From Histoplasma ohiense (taxonomy: Eukaryota; Ascomycota; Eurotiomycetes; Onygenales; Ajellomycetaceae), in assembly GCA_017607445.1 (NCBI GenBank), contig JAEVHH010000005.1:3105001-3169000 (forward strand): DNA of 64,000 bases, written 5' to 3'. The notes under the pieces are model-generated. The model ran no database searches and was not told where the DNA came from. It saw only the letters and a program-made list of their open reading frames with translations. The first letter of the stretch is position 1, and every line of letters begins with the position of its first letter. Shown piece after piece: positions 1 through 11,076 of this stretch. A program made the position numbers and the translations under genes.

Positions 1-307
1 TAATGGTTTTCCAATTCACTCCTTTTTTAAGATATCAAAAGAAAAAGCAATGAAAAGGAGAGAAAATGTACGGAAAGGAGGGGAAACACACACACACACA
101 CACACACATACATGACACACACTTAAAATGAGAATAAGGAGAATATTAGTCAAAATGAATGAGAAAAGAAAGGACAAGGGAAACCAAAAAAAATAAAATA
201 AAATTAGAAATAACCAAAGAGTTGGAGAGAGTTATAATCAACAGAAACACCCTCCATCCCCCCACCCCACGTGGACAAATCGAATAAAAAAGACTGAAAA
301 TGAAAGA
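1..307. other. 3' flank of the SomA-like gene, with a CA microsatellite
   Basis: This AT-rich stretch lies downstream of the SomA-like stop codon on the minus strand. It holds a (CA)n run at about 86-108 and A-rich segments. No coding region is supported. It is probably the 3' UTR and terminator of the neighbouring gene. Confidence 0.6.
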
Positions 308-2994
308 TTACAAGCCGTCTCCTGCACCCGCTTCAACTCCATCAGTTGGGTATGACATGGTTGGGTCAAAAGCGAATCCATTGGGATCATCTGTGTTTAG
401 GAACGAATCAAAGTCGAAATTCTCCAGGATATCGGGGTTATCTAGAGCGGTGAAGTCAAGATTGTAATTGTTGGTCTGTTGTGGTGATGAATATGTCAGA
501 TTTAAATAAAAATCAGGGGAAAGGGGGAGGGGAGGAGATTCAAGGCTTACATCGGAAAGATTCATGTCAAATGTCTGGTTAGGATCCTGTTGCGGAACAA
601 TATTTTGTGCTGCTGGTGCGGAAGTGGGCTGAGGAGGGTTTGTAGTTGGGTTGGCATTGTTTTTGTTAAATGAATTCGGATGGACGGGAGTGATTGGAGT
701 TGATGGAGTGGGAGTCGGAGGGGGTTCAGCCTCCGAGGACGGAGTCGCAGCAGTATTCGAGGCGTTAGCTGTGGACGGTTTCTTTGTAGGACGCTGGTTA
801 ATGATTTGTTAGCTTAGCGTCCGCTTAAACCTTTATTTTGACATATATATTTAAAAAAATGAATGGATGAAAAAATGAACTTTTGCTTTACCTTTCTTGG
901 GTTTTCCTTAGGTTCCTTCTTCCCCTTGGGCGCTGGCTTGTTAGACTGCTGCGGAGTCGGAGGAGCCGCGCCGGATTGGGGAGAGGAAGGTTGCGCCCTG
1001 CCAGTACCTGCAACACCTGCTGGGGGTGCTTGAGGTGGTGGCATAGCATTACGCTCTTGTGGGGTCCCAGCTGGTTGTGGCTGTTGACCCACCTGTTGCT
1101 GCTGTGGGATCATGGGCTGTCCCTGGCTCTGCCAGTTGCCACTTGGCATTCGATTACCAGCGGCGCCAGGCCCTTGCGGTCGCGACATGGCATCCATAGG
1201 CTGGGCCATCTGAGGACCACTAAATGCCGGGTTCGAACTTGGCGGCCTCATTCCGTTCTGAACAACACCCTCTGGCATATTCTTGTTCATGAAAAACGGC
1301 CCGCCCAGTTCTTGCGGCATCTGTCCTCCAAAGTTCATGGAAGCAGGAGAGCTACGGCCCTGGGCCATCGCATCACCAACAGAAGGAGAACCAGGTAGAC
1401 CAGACTGAGGCATCTTGGGTGTGCCTCGCTTCATCTGATCATTCGGGTTCGGGGAAGTGCCGGCGCGGCTTCCTTGCGGGGATGTGCCAGGGGCTAGGTT
1501 AGGCTGGCCAGGCATGCCAGGCATGCCAGGCTGGCCATCGCCTCGGGTGATGCTATCTTGCTCTTGACGAGCCATGAGCAGACGACGTTTATTCTGCTGT
1601 TCCAGAAGCATCAACTGCATTTGATAATCTTGGAGGGCATGATTCCCGCCGCCCGCCGTTTGCATTTGTGGTCGCGGAACTTGGGGCATTTGGCCGTTTG
1701 CACCGTAATATTCATGCATTGTTAAGAGTTGACTATCGTGCATGGGCATCATGTCCCCTTGGTTTGGCATGACTCCAGGATTCATTAAGCCATTCGGCAT
1801 CCCCGGGTTATTCATTGCTGAGCGATTGTTATGTAGAGCCATGCTTTGATTATATACCTGGAGAGATTTTGCTTGTACAGACGGATTCTGCGCCTGGAAC
1901 GAACTGAACTGTGCAGGAGTCAAGTTGCTCGGGTTTATCCCATGTTGCATCAACATCGCATTGGCCTGGTGGGCGGGACGACCAGGCATTTGCCCTTGCC
2001 CACGCCCGTTCGGTGCCATTTGCATCCCATTTACCTGCGAACCGTCCAGACGAGGACGTTTTGAAGGCGATGGAGCGTTTTCAGCAGAAGACGGCGACTG
2101 TGGTCGATGGCCATTCATTTCCATTTCGGAAGGCTCTCGTTGCATTTGATGATGAAGCATTTGTTGATTTTTCTGCAGCTGCGCCATTTGTTGGGGTGTC
2201 CTATAAAACAGTTAGTCAAGAGGTGGTGGAAATTAGATATTGTCTATATATATATGAACGTACATATTTGGGTTCTGCAAAATGGTTTTTTGAATATTCG
2301 CAGGAATCATGCCACCACGGGCTCCACGTATGTTATATTGCCCCGGCATGATTTGTGATTGGCGCATCATTTGTTGGTTTTGCATGCGAAGTAGTTGCTG
2401 AGGAGTAGCGCATTATGCGTTTATTAGTATTATTACCGTGAGAGAAAAAAGTTGTTTGAAGAGAGAATTATGTATATATGGACATACCTGGGTCTGTTGC
2501 ACGTAGTGCATTGCGTCAGGGTTCTTACTTCGTTTCCGTTGGGCCAAGAAAATATCCCAGAAGAGGTTAAACCAGTCCAGGAGAAATGGGGTTTGTTGCA
2601 CGTCACCTCCGCCTGGGCCTGGCGGTATATTTGGTCGCGGAAAGTCATCCGGTATTCTTGATTTATTCACATCGTCCTTGGAGTCTGTGGCCATTGCATC
2701 ACCGTCAACGCCATTCATTTCGCCATCGCGGCGGTGGGATGGTGTCGACTTGGACGCAGGAGAAGTGCTCATGGTAAACGATTCATCTTGAATCAAGGCC
2801 CTTGCGCACTCGTGATAGCCGCGTTTCAGAAAATAGTCGTAGATGTAGGTGTTTAATTGCATAACATTGTCTCCCTGAAGATTCTGGCCATTGGGGTCAC
2901 TGCGCGGAGCTGTAGAACCATTGTTCATCATGGGAATGCCACCGACGGGACCACCTGCTCCCGGGTTCATTCCAGCGACATTCATCTGATTCAT
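308..2994 (-). CDS. somA: SomA/Flo8-type LUFS-domain transcriptional regulator
   Basis: This is a homologue of the SomA/Som1/Flo8 family of nuclear regulators, which in other fungi act downstream of cAMP/PKA with a LIM-binding partner (PtaB) in adhesion, conidiation and filamentous growth. Residues ~45-80 form a LisH-like motif (TYIYDYFLKRGYHECARAL), followed by a conserved segment ending PFLLDWFNLFWDIF; together they match the LUFS domain. The rest is low-complexity Gln/Pro/Met-rich sequence, and the C-terminus is acidic (DILENFDFDSFLNTDD). Exons I infer: 2488-2994, 2264-2397, 892-2200, 551-793 and 308-475, giving 786 aa. The last intron (476-550, 75 nt) has GTAAGC, a CTGAC branch point and CAACAG but contains no stop and is a multiple of three; if retained the protein is 811 aa. 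The start is the first ATG before the LUFS domain. The family assignment is firm; the role is inferred from homologues. Confidence 0.88.
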
Positions 2995-3752
2995 GGTTGG
3001 AGCGAGTTAGGCCAGCCAACTTGGCACTCTTGTCCAGAGAGTGGGTCAAACCCTTCCGATCAATCTTTTTGGTTCGGTAGAACTCCCAAGGGAGTACTGG
3101 TCACAAGACAAGCGTCGATAGACAAGGCACGAGATTTAAAGAAAGTAAGTAGGTGGGAGGTACAGTAACAGTCAGTGTGGTACGTTTTGAGGTATAAAGA
3201 GAGTCGGTTGCGCACACAAGGCGAATCAGAGGCGCTGGGAGCGGACAATTTTTGTTGAGTAAAGTACAAAAATGGATAAATGGATCGTAGAGATGACTTA
3301 TTCGATGATCGCCGCCGACTGGAGTTGGATGCGGCGACGACGCGATTTTTGACAGGCGTTCGTTTTTCAGAGTTGGAGCATCAAGTCGAAACTCTGGGAC
3401 GAGAGGCCGGAGGAAATGAAAACGAAAATAGGCAGTAGTAATATGGGTCAAGGTCCTGGTGTCAAACGATGACCGGGAATCGCGGTATCTCGTCAAAGGA
3501 CAGTGGGTGGTGAGTAAGAAGATGTATTATTACAGAGGGCGATCGACCGGTTTTTGCGCGAGTGTTGGTTAGGTTGGAAGGTTGTTAAGACGGTGCGGTA
3601 CGGCTGTGATGTGGTGCGTGTGATTTACGGACGGGGTGGCGATAAGAGGAAGAAGCCTTTTTACGACGGTAGCAAGCGAAGAGTTAGTTCGATGAATAGC
3701 CACGGGCATGGAATAAAGAAAGTGTTGTGTTGCGGTATGGAATGGCGTGGAG

Positions 3753-3807
3753 AGTGAGTAGAGTAGAGTAGAGTAGAGTAGAGTAGAGTGGAGTGGAGTG
3801 GAGTGGA
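3753..3807. repeat. Pentanucleotide microsatellite (GAGTA)n-(GAGTG)n
   Basis: About seven copies of GAGTA run directly into about four copies of GAGTG. The array lies in the SomA-like upstream region and is likely to vary in length between strains. Confidence 0.9.
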
Positions 3808-4269
3808 CTCTGTACCTGGAAAGAGGATGGAAGGAGATATAATTTAATGGGTCTAACGTGGGAGCTGAATAAACCCGGGGGGGAAAGCGAGGATAAAATA
3901 TGTGCCGGAAGTGGAGGAGGGTGACGAAGAAGAGGAAGAATCAAAGACAACGATGATGAGAAGTTGTTTGATCTGAGGGAGTTAAAAGAGAGAGGCGGAG
4001 CGGGAGAGGAGACAGATCCTCCTTCACTTTGGGCGGAGAGAGACGATGGAGGGTTGGTTGGCAGAAGGGGAGAGAGAGAGAGAGAAGGAGGAGCGAAGTC
4101 AAAAGCCAAACCGAGTGGCTATTTTGGGCGTGGTTGGAAAGTCAGACAGCAGAGACAGGCCGAACCGACAGCCAAACACAGACAGACAGACAAGACACAC
4201 AGACGCCAGAAAAGCAGCGGACCCCGCGTATTGGGAAAGTCACATCCGCGACGGTTGGCCTTGTTCCTG

Positions 4270-4490
4270 CGCGGCAGAGGGTGGAGGAGGGTGGAGGAGG
4301 TTGGAGGAGCGACGGCAGGCGATGGCGGACGATGGCGGACGATGGCCGGTGGTGGGTGGTGATGGCGACGGAGATGCGATCGATGGTGAGGAGCGAGGGA
4401 GTTGAGGTTGGCGGCTGACGGTGGGTGGGAGTAAGGGCGACGGCGTGGGGGGTGGAGGTAGAGGTGGAGGTAGAGGTGGAGGCAGTGGAG
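4270..4490. repeat. G-rich triplet/minisatellite cluster
   Basis: Imperfect GTGGAGGA, GATGGCGGAC and GGTGGAGGTAGA units repeat in tandem. The cluster sits inside the purine-rich upstream region of the SomA-like gene. The minus strand reads as long CT/CC-rich stretches. Confidence 0.7.
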
Positions 4491-5340
4491 ATAAGCGGGC
4501 TGGCGTGCTGGCGGGTGTGGGCGATGGGCGTGGCTGGTAGTGGCGATAAGCGCAGTGCCCAGCGCGGGAACGGATTATCTGTTTCTCCCGGTCCCAGCTG
4601 AACCCGTGGCCGCAGAACTTCTGGTCACGAGAGTGTCACGAGCGGGCTCGGTAGCGGGCCCGATAAGGCAACCCAAGCGAGGACCGAAGGGACCCGGAAC
4701 GAGGGAGGTTGGAGTGAGCCGTGGTGGGAGCCGTGTAGACAGCTGTGGACGATGGGTGAGGGTGCAAAGTATATCTACCTCCTCGCTGGAATTGGAGGTT
4801 GTTGACAGTGTTGACGGATGTAGGTGGCTTGCCTTACCCTGGGTGATAATGCCCAGGTACTGGGTCTGTGTGGGTCGGGCTTGGATATTGATGGTATAAT
4901 CGCAATAGCCACAAAATAAGAATGTCGAGTTGCAGAACCTGGAGAGAAAGAGCGTGACGACAGAAGTAAGGAAGAGTAAGGGAATAAGGGTAAATAAGAT
5001 ATATCCCACGACAAGGAGGTGCCTGCTTCTGGTGTGTGTATTAATAGATTTACTGCCTGCACAGCAGCGAGACCTCAAAACTCTCTCTTGTCTCTGCCTC
5101 TCTAGCTCTCTCGCAGTTCGTTTTTTCCCCTGCCTATTTATATCTCCTCCTTTTCTTTCTTTCTTTCTTCCTTCCTTACTGTCCTTCCGTCCTTTTTCTT
5201 CTTTCTCGCGATATATCAATCGTTCTCTATCCCCGTTGTCTACCTTTGGCACAGCAGAGACCTCTCGCAGTCGTAGCAATTGACTTTTGACAAGGGCATG
5301 CGGCTTGGCGGAAGCGACGACAATCGGAAAACGACGCTTA

Positions 5341-5891
5341 TGTAACAAAATGATCGACTCCGGGATACCTAACTAGCTAACCAGTATGGAGACCTCCAGC
5401 CTGGCCTAGATCCCACCAACTTAAGCATATCAAGGGGTATGGATGGGGGATAGCCTTCATCAGCTAGCTCTAATCTACCAAATGTCATGTATATGTACCC
5501 TGGACATGCACAGTACATAATATAATAATATCTAACGGTCCACAAAGAAAAATATCTTTATATATAGTAGCCATGTTTAAGTACCTAGGTAACAGTCGAC
5601 TACGCCTTTATCGCAGGCATTGAAAATGAATGAAAGAACCTCCCAGCTTCATTTTTGATATATAATATCCTTATACCCAACCATTTGCTCTTATAGATGT
5701 GGCTCCTTACACCCACCCCCCTTCCTACGGCAGGCAATAATAGAATACATGTTTAAACATCAAGAAACAAGGGACAAAGGGGGAAGCTGACTAGAACGGT
5801 GGTATAAGGAAAGGAAGCGGGGAAAATAGCAAAAGAATAAAGTTCATTCATTCATTCATACATACATACATACATACATACATACACTCAT
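5341..5891. other. Intergenic region between bet3 and the SomA-like upstream region
   Basis: This AT-rich non-coding DNA follows the bet3 stop codon on the minus strand and so should hold its 3' UTR and terminator. It ends in a tetranucleotide microsatellite that abuts the bet3 stop. No ORF of interest is seen. Confidence 0.6.
5844..5891. repeat. (ATTC)n/(CATA)n tetranucleotide microsatellite in the bet3 3' end
   Basis: ATTC units at about 5844-5858 pass into CATA units at about 5857-5886 and then back to ATTC. The array reaches the bet3 stop codon at 5892, so it lies entirely in the 3' UTR. Confidence 0.85.
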
Positions 5892-7032
5892 TCATTCGTC
5901 GTCTGGCGGCAACTCGTCCTCTAGATACCGGACTAACGACACCCGCATCTCCGTCGTATCATTTCCGCGCAGCACATCGCTCACAAAATGCGCCTCAACT
6001 TGCATTTGGACCTGCAGCAATTTCCACAATGTTAATATTAGTACTCGTTAATTTTCCAATCAATTAAACTAAACCCGTCTTTGCAGCTCCAAGAAAGAAA
6101 TTATAAACCAAAACTGCGCCGCAGCATGGTTAAAATTTGCTACTCGAAGAAAGAGCAGAAGAAAAGTGCCAATAAATAACTGAAATTAAAATTTTAAAAT
6201 AAATAAAACTAAACACTCACCATCTCCAACGCCCCTCGTAGCACGCCACATAGAATATTCGAAAACCACAACTCATCCTGCGCCCGCCCGTCATCGGGCA
6301 ACTCCACAAAGTCCGCAAGCGGGTTCTCATCGAACACCAGAGAGAAGGATTTGTTATCGCTCGTCCAGTTCGTGATTGTCGGCGTGATGTTGAGGAATAT
6401 TTTGAATCCAACCTGGAGCAGTAGCAGCAGGCGAATGAGTTGATTCAGGTTAGTTCTCTGATATGCACTTCATATACGCAGATAAAATAGACACTACTAA
6501 TAAAAATAATGTAATTAATGACAAGTGATCGCACCTTCGAAATCATATCCGCCGTCTCTCTGAAATTCGCACAGCGGCCGGTATCCGACCTGGCGAGGAA
6601 GTCCTCGATCAGCCGCATGCCGATGTTATATCCCATCTTATCCAGCTGCTTGTTTACTTCCGCATAGTCGCTGTCATAGTCGTCGCAGAGTTGCGCGACG
6701 ATCGTGCCGTATGTCAGCGTCACGAGCTCGGCGTTGACTTTGTCGACTTTCGTTCTGGGTTCGGGAAGTTAGTGTTTTGCCCTGTGGTTAAGTTTTATGT
6801 TGCTCTGAGAATGGGAAATAAGGCCGGGGGTGGGGAGAGTTTAAGAGGGCTGTGGGGAAACACAAGGGAGTATTCGAGGGATCAATGCCAGAAAAGCTCA
6901 CTTCCATGTCCTAGGACGCTCCTTGAGGTTAGCACTCTTGCGTACCGAAGTTTTTTGTTATACCGTGGGACATCAGGGTGGGAAAACGTACTCTTCACCT
7001 ATTCTTGACGTTGACGTCTTGGTCGAGGCCAT
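5892..7032 (-). CDS. bet3: TRAPP complex core subunit Bet3 (TRAPPC3)
   Basis: Bet3 is a core subunit of the TRAPP complexes, the exchange factors for Ypt1/Rab1 that tether ER-derived vesicles at the Golgi. The spliced product is 193 aa, the usual family length. It shows the Bet3 fold sequence from NAELVTLTYGTIVAQLC through GYNIGMRLIEDFLARS, GRCANFRETADMISK and KIFLNITP to the acidic tail LEDELPPDDE. Cys78 in TGRCANF matches the cysteine that lies in the acyl-binding channel of this family. Five exons: 6992-7032, 6902-6910, 6535-6754, 6221-6412 and 5892-6011. The second exon is only 9 nt and supplies the Thr-Trp-Lys of GEETWKTKVDK. Without it the frame still holds but this conserved tryptophan segment is lost. 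The flanking introns have GTACGT/CTAAC/CTAG and GTGAGC/CTAAC/CAG signals. Confidence 0.93.
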
Positions 7033-7627
7033 TTCTTTTCTTATATGCTTGAAATGGAGCTAAAACAGGCTAGATTTCTGGAGCTATCTAATCGTGCAGA
7101 AACGGTGAAGGTTCTCTGTGTTCTCGGGAATTGTGTCGTAGGGAAGGAAATATGGAGTAGGAGTAATAACCGTGATAATTGTTGCACATTATATATTTCA
7201 ATCGCAAAACACCGAACTCATTCGGGCACGTGGAGTAGTCGTGGGGTATGCGAAAACTCAACGAATGACAACGATAGATTGTGTCCTCCCATTTTGCCCC
7301 CGCGCGGCAAAGGTCTGAACGCGAAAACTCAACGAGTTTCGCTTGGCTTGGCGTTAAAATAAGCGCTCGCCAACGAGCCCAAGAACGACGGGTTGGAAGC
7401 TCGAATTTAACCCATTTACACCCTCGCTGCTCCCCAAAGCGCAATTCGTCGACGGTTATATCATTTCCGTATTTTACTTTTGATTTCATCTTGCATGCTT
7501 CCAGTGACTTTTTTTTTTTTTTTGCCGTTGACTGAATTTTCTTCGCCACTTGAGCGAAGCATCCTTCCACAGCTCTCCCTGATCCGGTAAACAACGAGGA
7601 CCATTTTCGCATGAGAAGCAGAAAACA
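7033..7627. promoter_or_regulatory. Bidirectional promoter between bet3 and the U5 snRNP WD40 gene
   Basis: The 595 bp between the two divergent start codons should hold both promoters. It contains an exact 15-bp direct repeat, GCGAAAACTCAACGA, at 7250-7264 and 7321-7335, and a T-run near 7509-7522. The repeat is a candidate shared regulatory element; no known factor is assigned. Confidence 0.6.
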
Positions 7628-9164
7628 ATGATGTCTGCGGAAAAGCGTCCTGCGCTGGACTCTTTTCGATCCACCCAGCTGGTCAAACGGCCGAGGTCAG
7701 ATTCAAATCTGGGCGATGGGAGGGCGGTTGCTGTTGTAAATAACTCGGCACAGAATGGAGCTCTTATACAAGCAGTACGCCCGAAATTTTTTTTTTTTTT
7801 TTTCGTCCTTGTCAATTTTGATTACCCAGGGCAAAAATACGAAAGAAAGAGAAGAGAAGAGAAGAGAATGATATATTGGTGCTTGGGATTGGATGTGAAT
7901 TGATGGGCTAATGCGTAATGTGGCTGGCTGCTTTGGTTGCTTTTCTCTAGATCCCGCGCACGAGTGGTCTTGAGGCGCCTATCATGGAGCTTACAGGTGC
8001 GTTTATTATGGGGACATTGAGGGCTGGGTGATTTTGGTTATGGCATGTCACTGATATCTGGAATCTTGCATAGGTCATTCGGGAGAGATTTTTGCTACAA
8101 GGTTTGATCCGACGGGTCAGAATATTGCGTCAGGTTCGATGGATAGGTCGATAAGTACGTCGCGCTCTCGATCCTGCAACGTCGATCGCCAATATTTCTT
8201 TCGATAGTACTTGGACATGGGAGGACTAACTCTGACATTCTTCTGGGGCGAAATTGCAGTGCTATGGCGAACATACGGACAATGCGAGAACTACGGCGTA
8301 ATCACTGGGCACAAGGGAGCAGTTCTAGATTTACACTGGTCACGAGATTCGAAAATCATTTTCACGGCATCCGCAGACATGACCCTTGCCAGTTGGGATG
8401 CCGAATCTGGGCAAAGAATACGTCGACACTCTGGACACGAGGAGATCATCAATTGCCTCGACGTCAGCAGAAGGGGCCAAGAGTTGCTAATAAGTGGCAG
8501 CGACGACGGGTGCGTGGGAATATGGGACCCGCGACAAAAGGACGCGATTGACTTTTTGGAGTCTGAGATGCCTGTCACGGCCGTCGCGCTGGCAGAGGCC
8601 GGCAACGAGATTTACAGCGGCGGCATTGATAATGACATTCATGTCTGGGATATAAGAAAATGCGCCATTACATATTCCATGGTGGGTCACACGGATACGA
8701 TCTCCTCGCTCCAGATCTCGCCGGATTCGCAAACGCTTCTTTCCAATTCGCATGATTCGACCGTGCGCACGTGGGATATCCGGCCTTTCGCGCCGGTTGA
8801 TAGACATATCAAGACCTTCGATGGCGCGCCAGTTGGGTTGGAGAAGAATCTGATCCGAGCCAGTTGGAATCCAACTGGGGAGAGGATTGCGGCTGGCAGC
8901 GGAGACAGAAGCGTTGTCGTGTGGGATGTGAAGTCGGGCAAGTTGCTCTATAAACTGCCGGGTCATAAGGGTACTGTGAATGACGTGCGATTTTCACCTA
9001 GCGAGGAACCAATAAGTAAGCCCAAATAAGTCTTTTAACTTATGCCTACTACTTTTTCTTCTGTCATCGAAAGGATGCGGTGGTTTACTAATGAATATTT
9101 CCTTTCTACAGTTGTCTCCGGCTCCTCTGATAGAAATCTCATGCTTGGAGAACTAGGGAAGTAA
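7628..9164 (+). CDS. U5 snRNP 40 kDa-type WD40 protein (SNRNP40 / Spf38-like)
   Basis: This predicted spliceosomal WD40 protein belongs to the U5 snRNP-40K family and is expected to act in the nucleus with Prp8. Five exons (7628-7774, 7951-7996, 8074-8154, 8260-9015, 9112-9164) give 360 aa. After a basic N-terminus (KRPALDSFRSTQLVKRPR) the chain is a seven-bladed WD40 propeller: successive repeats carry GH and WD signatures, such as TGHKGAVLDLHWSRDS, SGSDDGCVGIWD, SGGIDNDIHVWDIRK, SNSHDSTVRTWDIRP and AGSGDRSVVVWDVKSG. The order and spacing fit the SNRNP40 family better than generic WD40 proteins. Two in-frame ATGs (7628, 7631) make the start ambiguous by one residue. The last exon is short (VSGSSDRNLMLGELGK) but completes the final blade. 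Confidence 0.9.
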
Positions 9165-11076
9165 AAAAACAGGGGTGTTCATCGTTACGAATCGTTTTAT
9201 CCATTCCTTGATTTTCTAGCATGATGAAATGATCTATATCAAGCGCGACTAGGGAATTTAATCTTGACCATCCTCTGCATGTCTCACAATCTCAAAATGT
9301 TACAGCCGCTGTCTCTGATGTTTGTGCCAACTTCCTTTCCTTTGATTCTTATTTATGGCCCTCCGAAGATCAATGATTTCCAAATATTTGGCCCGCCATG
9401 GTTTCTCCCCTTTCCTTTTCACTCCTCTGTAAAATAGATTTATATCATATATCATGCTAAATTATGCCTCGGTTTATCCTGACACCAAGAAAATTGATAC
9501 CCACGGAATAGGAGCTTTTTGGGTTATCAAATGGATCGACTGATCGATCGATGCATGGATTGAGGCAGTAGGAGTAGGAGTGGTATTGGGAGTGGTTGAA
9601 TTTTGGAGCCAGCTCCCGCTGGGTAGATTTTCAGTATATCAAAAGTAAACGAATGCGTTATCGAGCCAACGTTTTCTATTTTGTCTTCCCTCTTGATCTT
9701 CTTTTCGGGGGTTCTCTTGTCAACACGCCTCTGCGCACGAACGTCCATTGTCGGATCTTCGCCAGGGGCTGGTTGGTTCAGATTGGCTGCGGGTGAAACA
9801 CCTGAAACCATGATGAAGCAAGCTTGGACATGCTCCGGATATTCCTTGGCAACCACGCAACACTCCAAACCACGCGCAGCCACCACAACTCCTACTCCGC
9901 GCCTGCTGGCCAACAAGCTGGTGTCCTGTCGGAGTTTCGAAACACACCGAGACACAGCTGCCTCCTGATCTACTCCCCCTTCCAGGTCAGCCATGGATCC
10001 CGAAATGGTTCTAGTTCTGGCCGCAGGCGGTTCCTCCATCAAACCTTCCCCTGTTGGTACACTCGCCCAAGTTGCCTCCATGAAGATTATAAAATCCGAT
10101 GCTGCAGATGCTGCAGCTATCCCTCCCTGCATATCAAACTAGTGCTAGAGTTTGTAGCGTTGCGTTCTCCTGTTTCGCTCTGTCCGTTGTATGCCAGGTC
10201 GTTTGGATAAGGACTCGGAGTATTCATATCCTGAAGAATTGATCGAGGACGGCCAAGAGCGAGTGACTTTGTTCACTTCGTCTTTCTCAATCACTTTCGC
10301 TTGAAACACTTCTTGCTAGCAGAGTTGTTTTTAACAGCCATTCCCAGTCTCTGGAGCAGGTGAGCACAGTAAAGCCTGTGACAATTTTTGTCACCTCCTT
10401 CACATGGGATTGATTCTCTTGCACGGCTGTTGTCCTTTGGTTTAACCCCTTCGAGTTCTTGCAAGTTGGATTGACTCCTTTCTTTTTGTTGCCAGTTTTT
10501 TTTTTATCTTTACCTTGCATTTATTTTTTTGATTGCTGTGGTCAACAACGCCGTTTTTTATCTTCATGTTTCCCTACTTTTAATACATCGTGTAGGAGTT
10601 TTGAATCCGGAGCTACGCTTCCTTCCGCCTGAGTCACACCATATTTCACCAATTGCAGTCAACAATGCTTGATCGAGTGGAATATTGATAGGCGGGGTCT
10701 GTCACAGTAATATTTTGCCCGGTTGTTAACAGCCACTCGTTTCTTCTGTTTATTAATCTTCTCCTTTGTACCGCGTTGCCTCATCATCTCCTACGACTTG
10801 GTGGCAGGAGGAAGACCCTGTTAAAGACACGCGGATCCCGAATTTTGTTTACCATTCGATCTCACCATCACGGGGAATTGAGAAACAGCTTTTTGCGTAT
10901 TTGTGTGACGAAGAAAATCGCTGTTTTGGCAGAGAAAGTTTGATCATATCCAGGATTTCGGATTCAGATATTTATTTACCAACAACTCCGCTCCCGGTAC
11001 ATTTTTTGCGAAAAAAAAGGGAATATATCTCTTATGCATTTGGAAATCCGAACGCGAAAAATTGAAGAGAATTGTG
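9165..11076. other. 1.9-kb intergenic region with overlapping ORFs of doubtful status
   Basis: This region separates the WD40 gene from the membrane-protein gene. It probably holds the WD40 3' UTR and the upstream region of the next gene. A 201-codon ORF on the minus strand (9527-10132) overlaps open frames of up to 128 codons on the plus strand. None matches a family I recognise, so they are not called as genes. Confidence 0.5.

Larger units (their letters stand above)
2995..5340 (-). promoter_or_regulatory. Long pyrimidine-rich upstream region of the SomA-like gene
   Basis: About 2.3 kb upstream of the SomA-like start codon shows strong strand asymmetry. The plus strand is GA/GGA-rich, so the sense (minus) strand is CT-rich, as is common before fungal transcription starts. 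It includes a GAGTA/GAGTG pentanucleotide array (3753-3807), GGTGGA-type minisatellites (4270-4490) and a CT-rich plus-strand block near 5085-5220. Several small open frames exist on both strands, but all are of low complexity. I read this as a long promoter plus 5' UTR. The transcription start cannot be placed from sequence alone. Confidence 0.5.

Noticed and set aside
883..1398. 171-codon plus-strand ORF opposite the SomA-like gene
   Set aside because: It is antisense to the Gln/Pro/Met-rich part and has a shadow composition rich in Leu, Trp and Arg.
3684..4109. 141-codon Ser/Leu/Pro-rich minus-strand ORF
   Set aside because: It arises from CT-rich low-complexity sequence in the SomA-like upstream region. 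Kept only as a possible upstream ORF, not as a gene.
5150..5200. CTTT/CTTC repeat as a possible mobile-element end
   Set aside because: It is simple-sequence DNA within a pyrimidine-rich promoter, without terminal repeats or duplication.
6997..6999. Donor at AATAG|GTGAAG for bet3 exon 1
   Set aside because: It breaks the reading frame with the next exons; the GTACGT donor seven bases further in the sense direction restores the conserved GEE.
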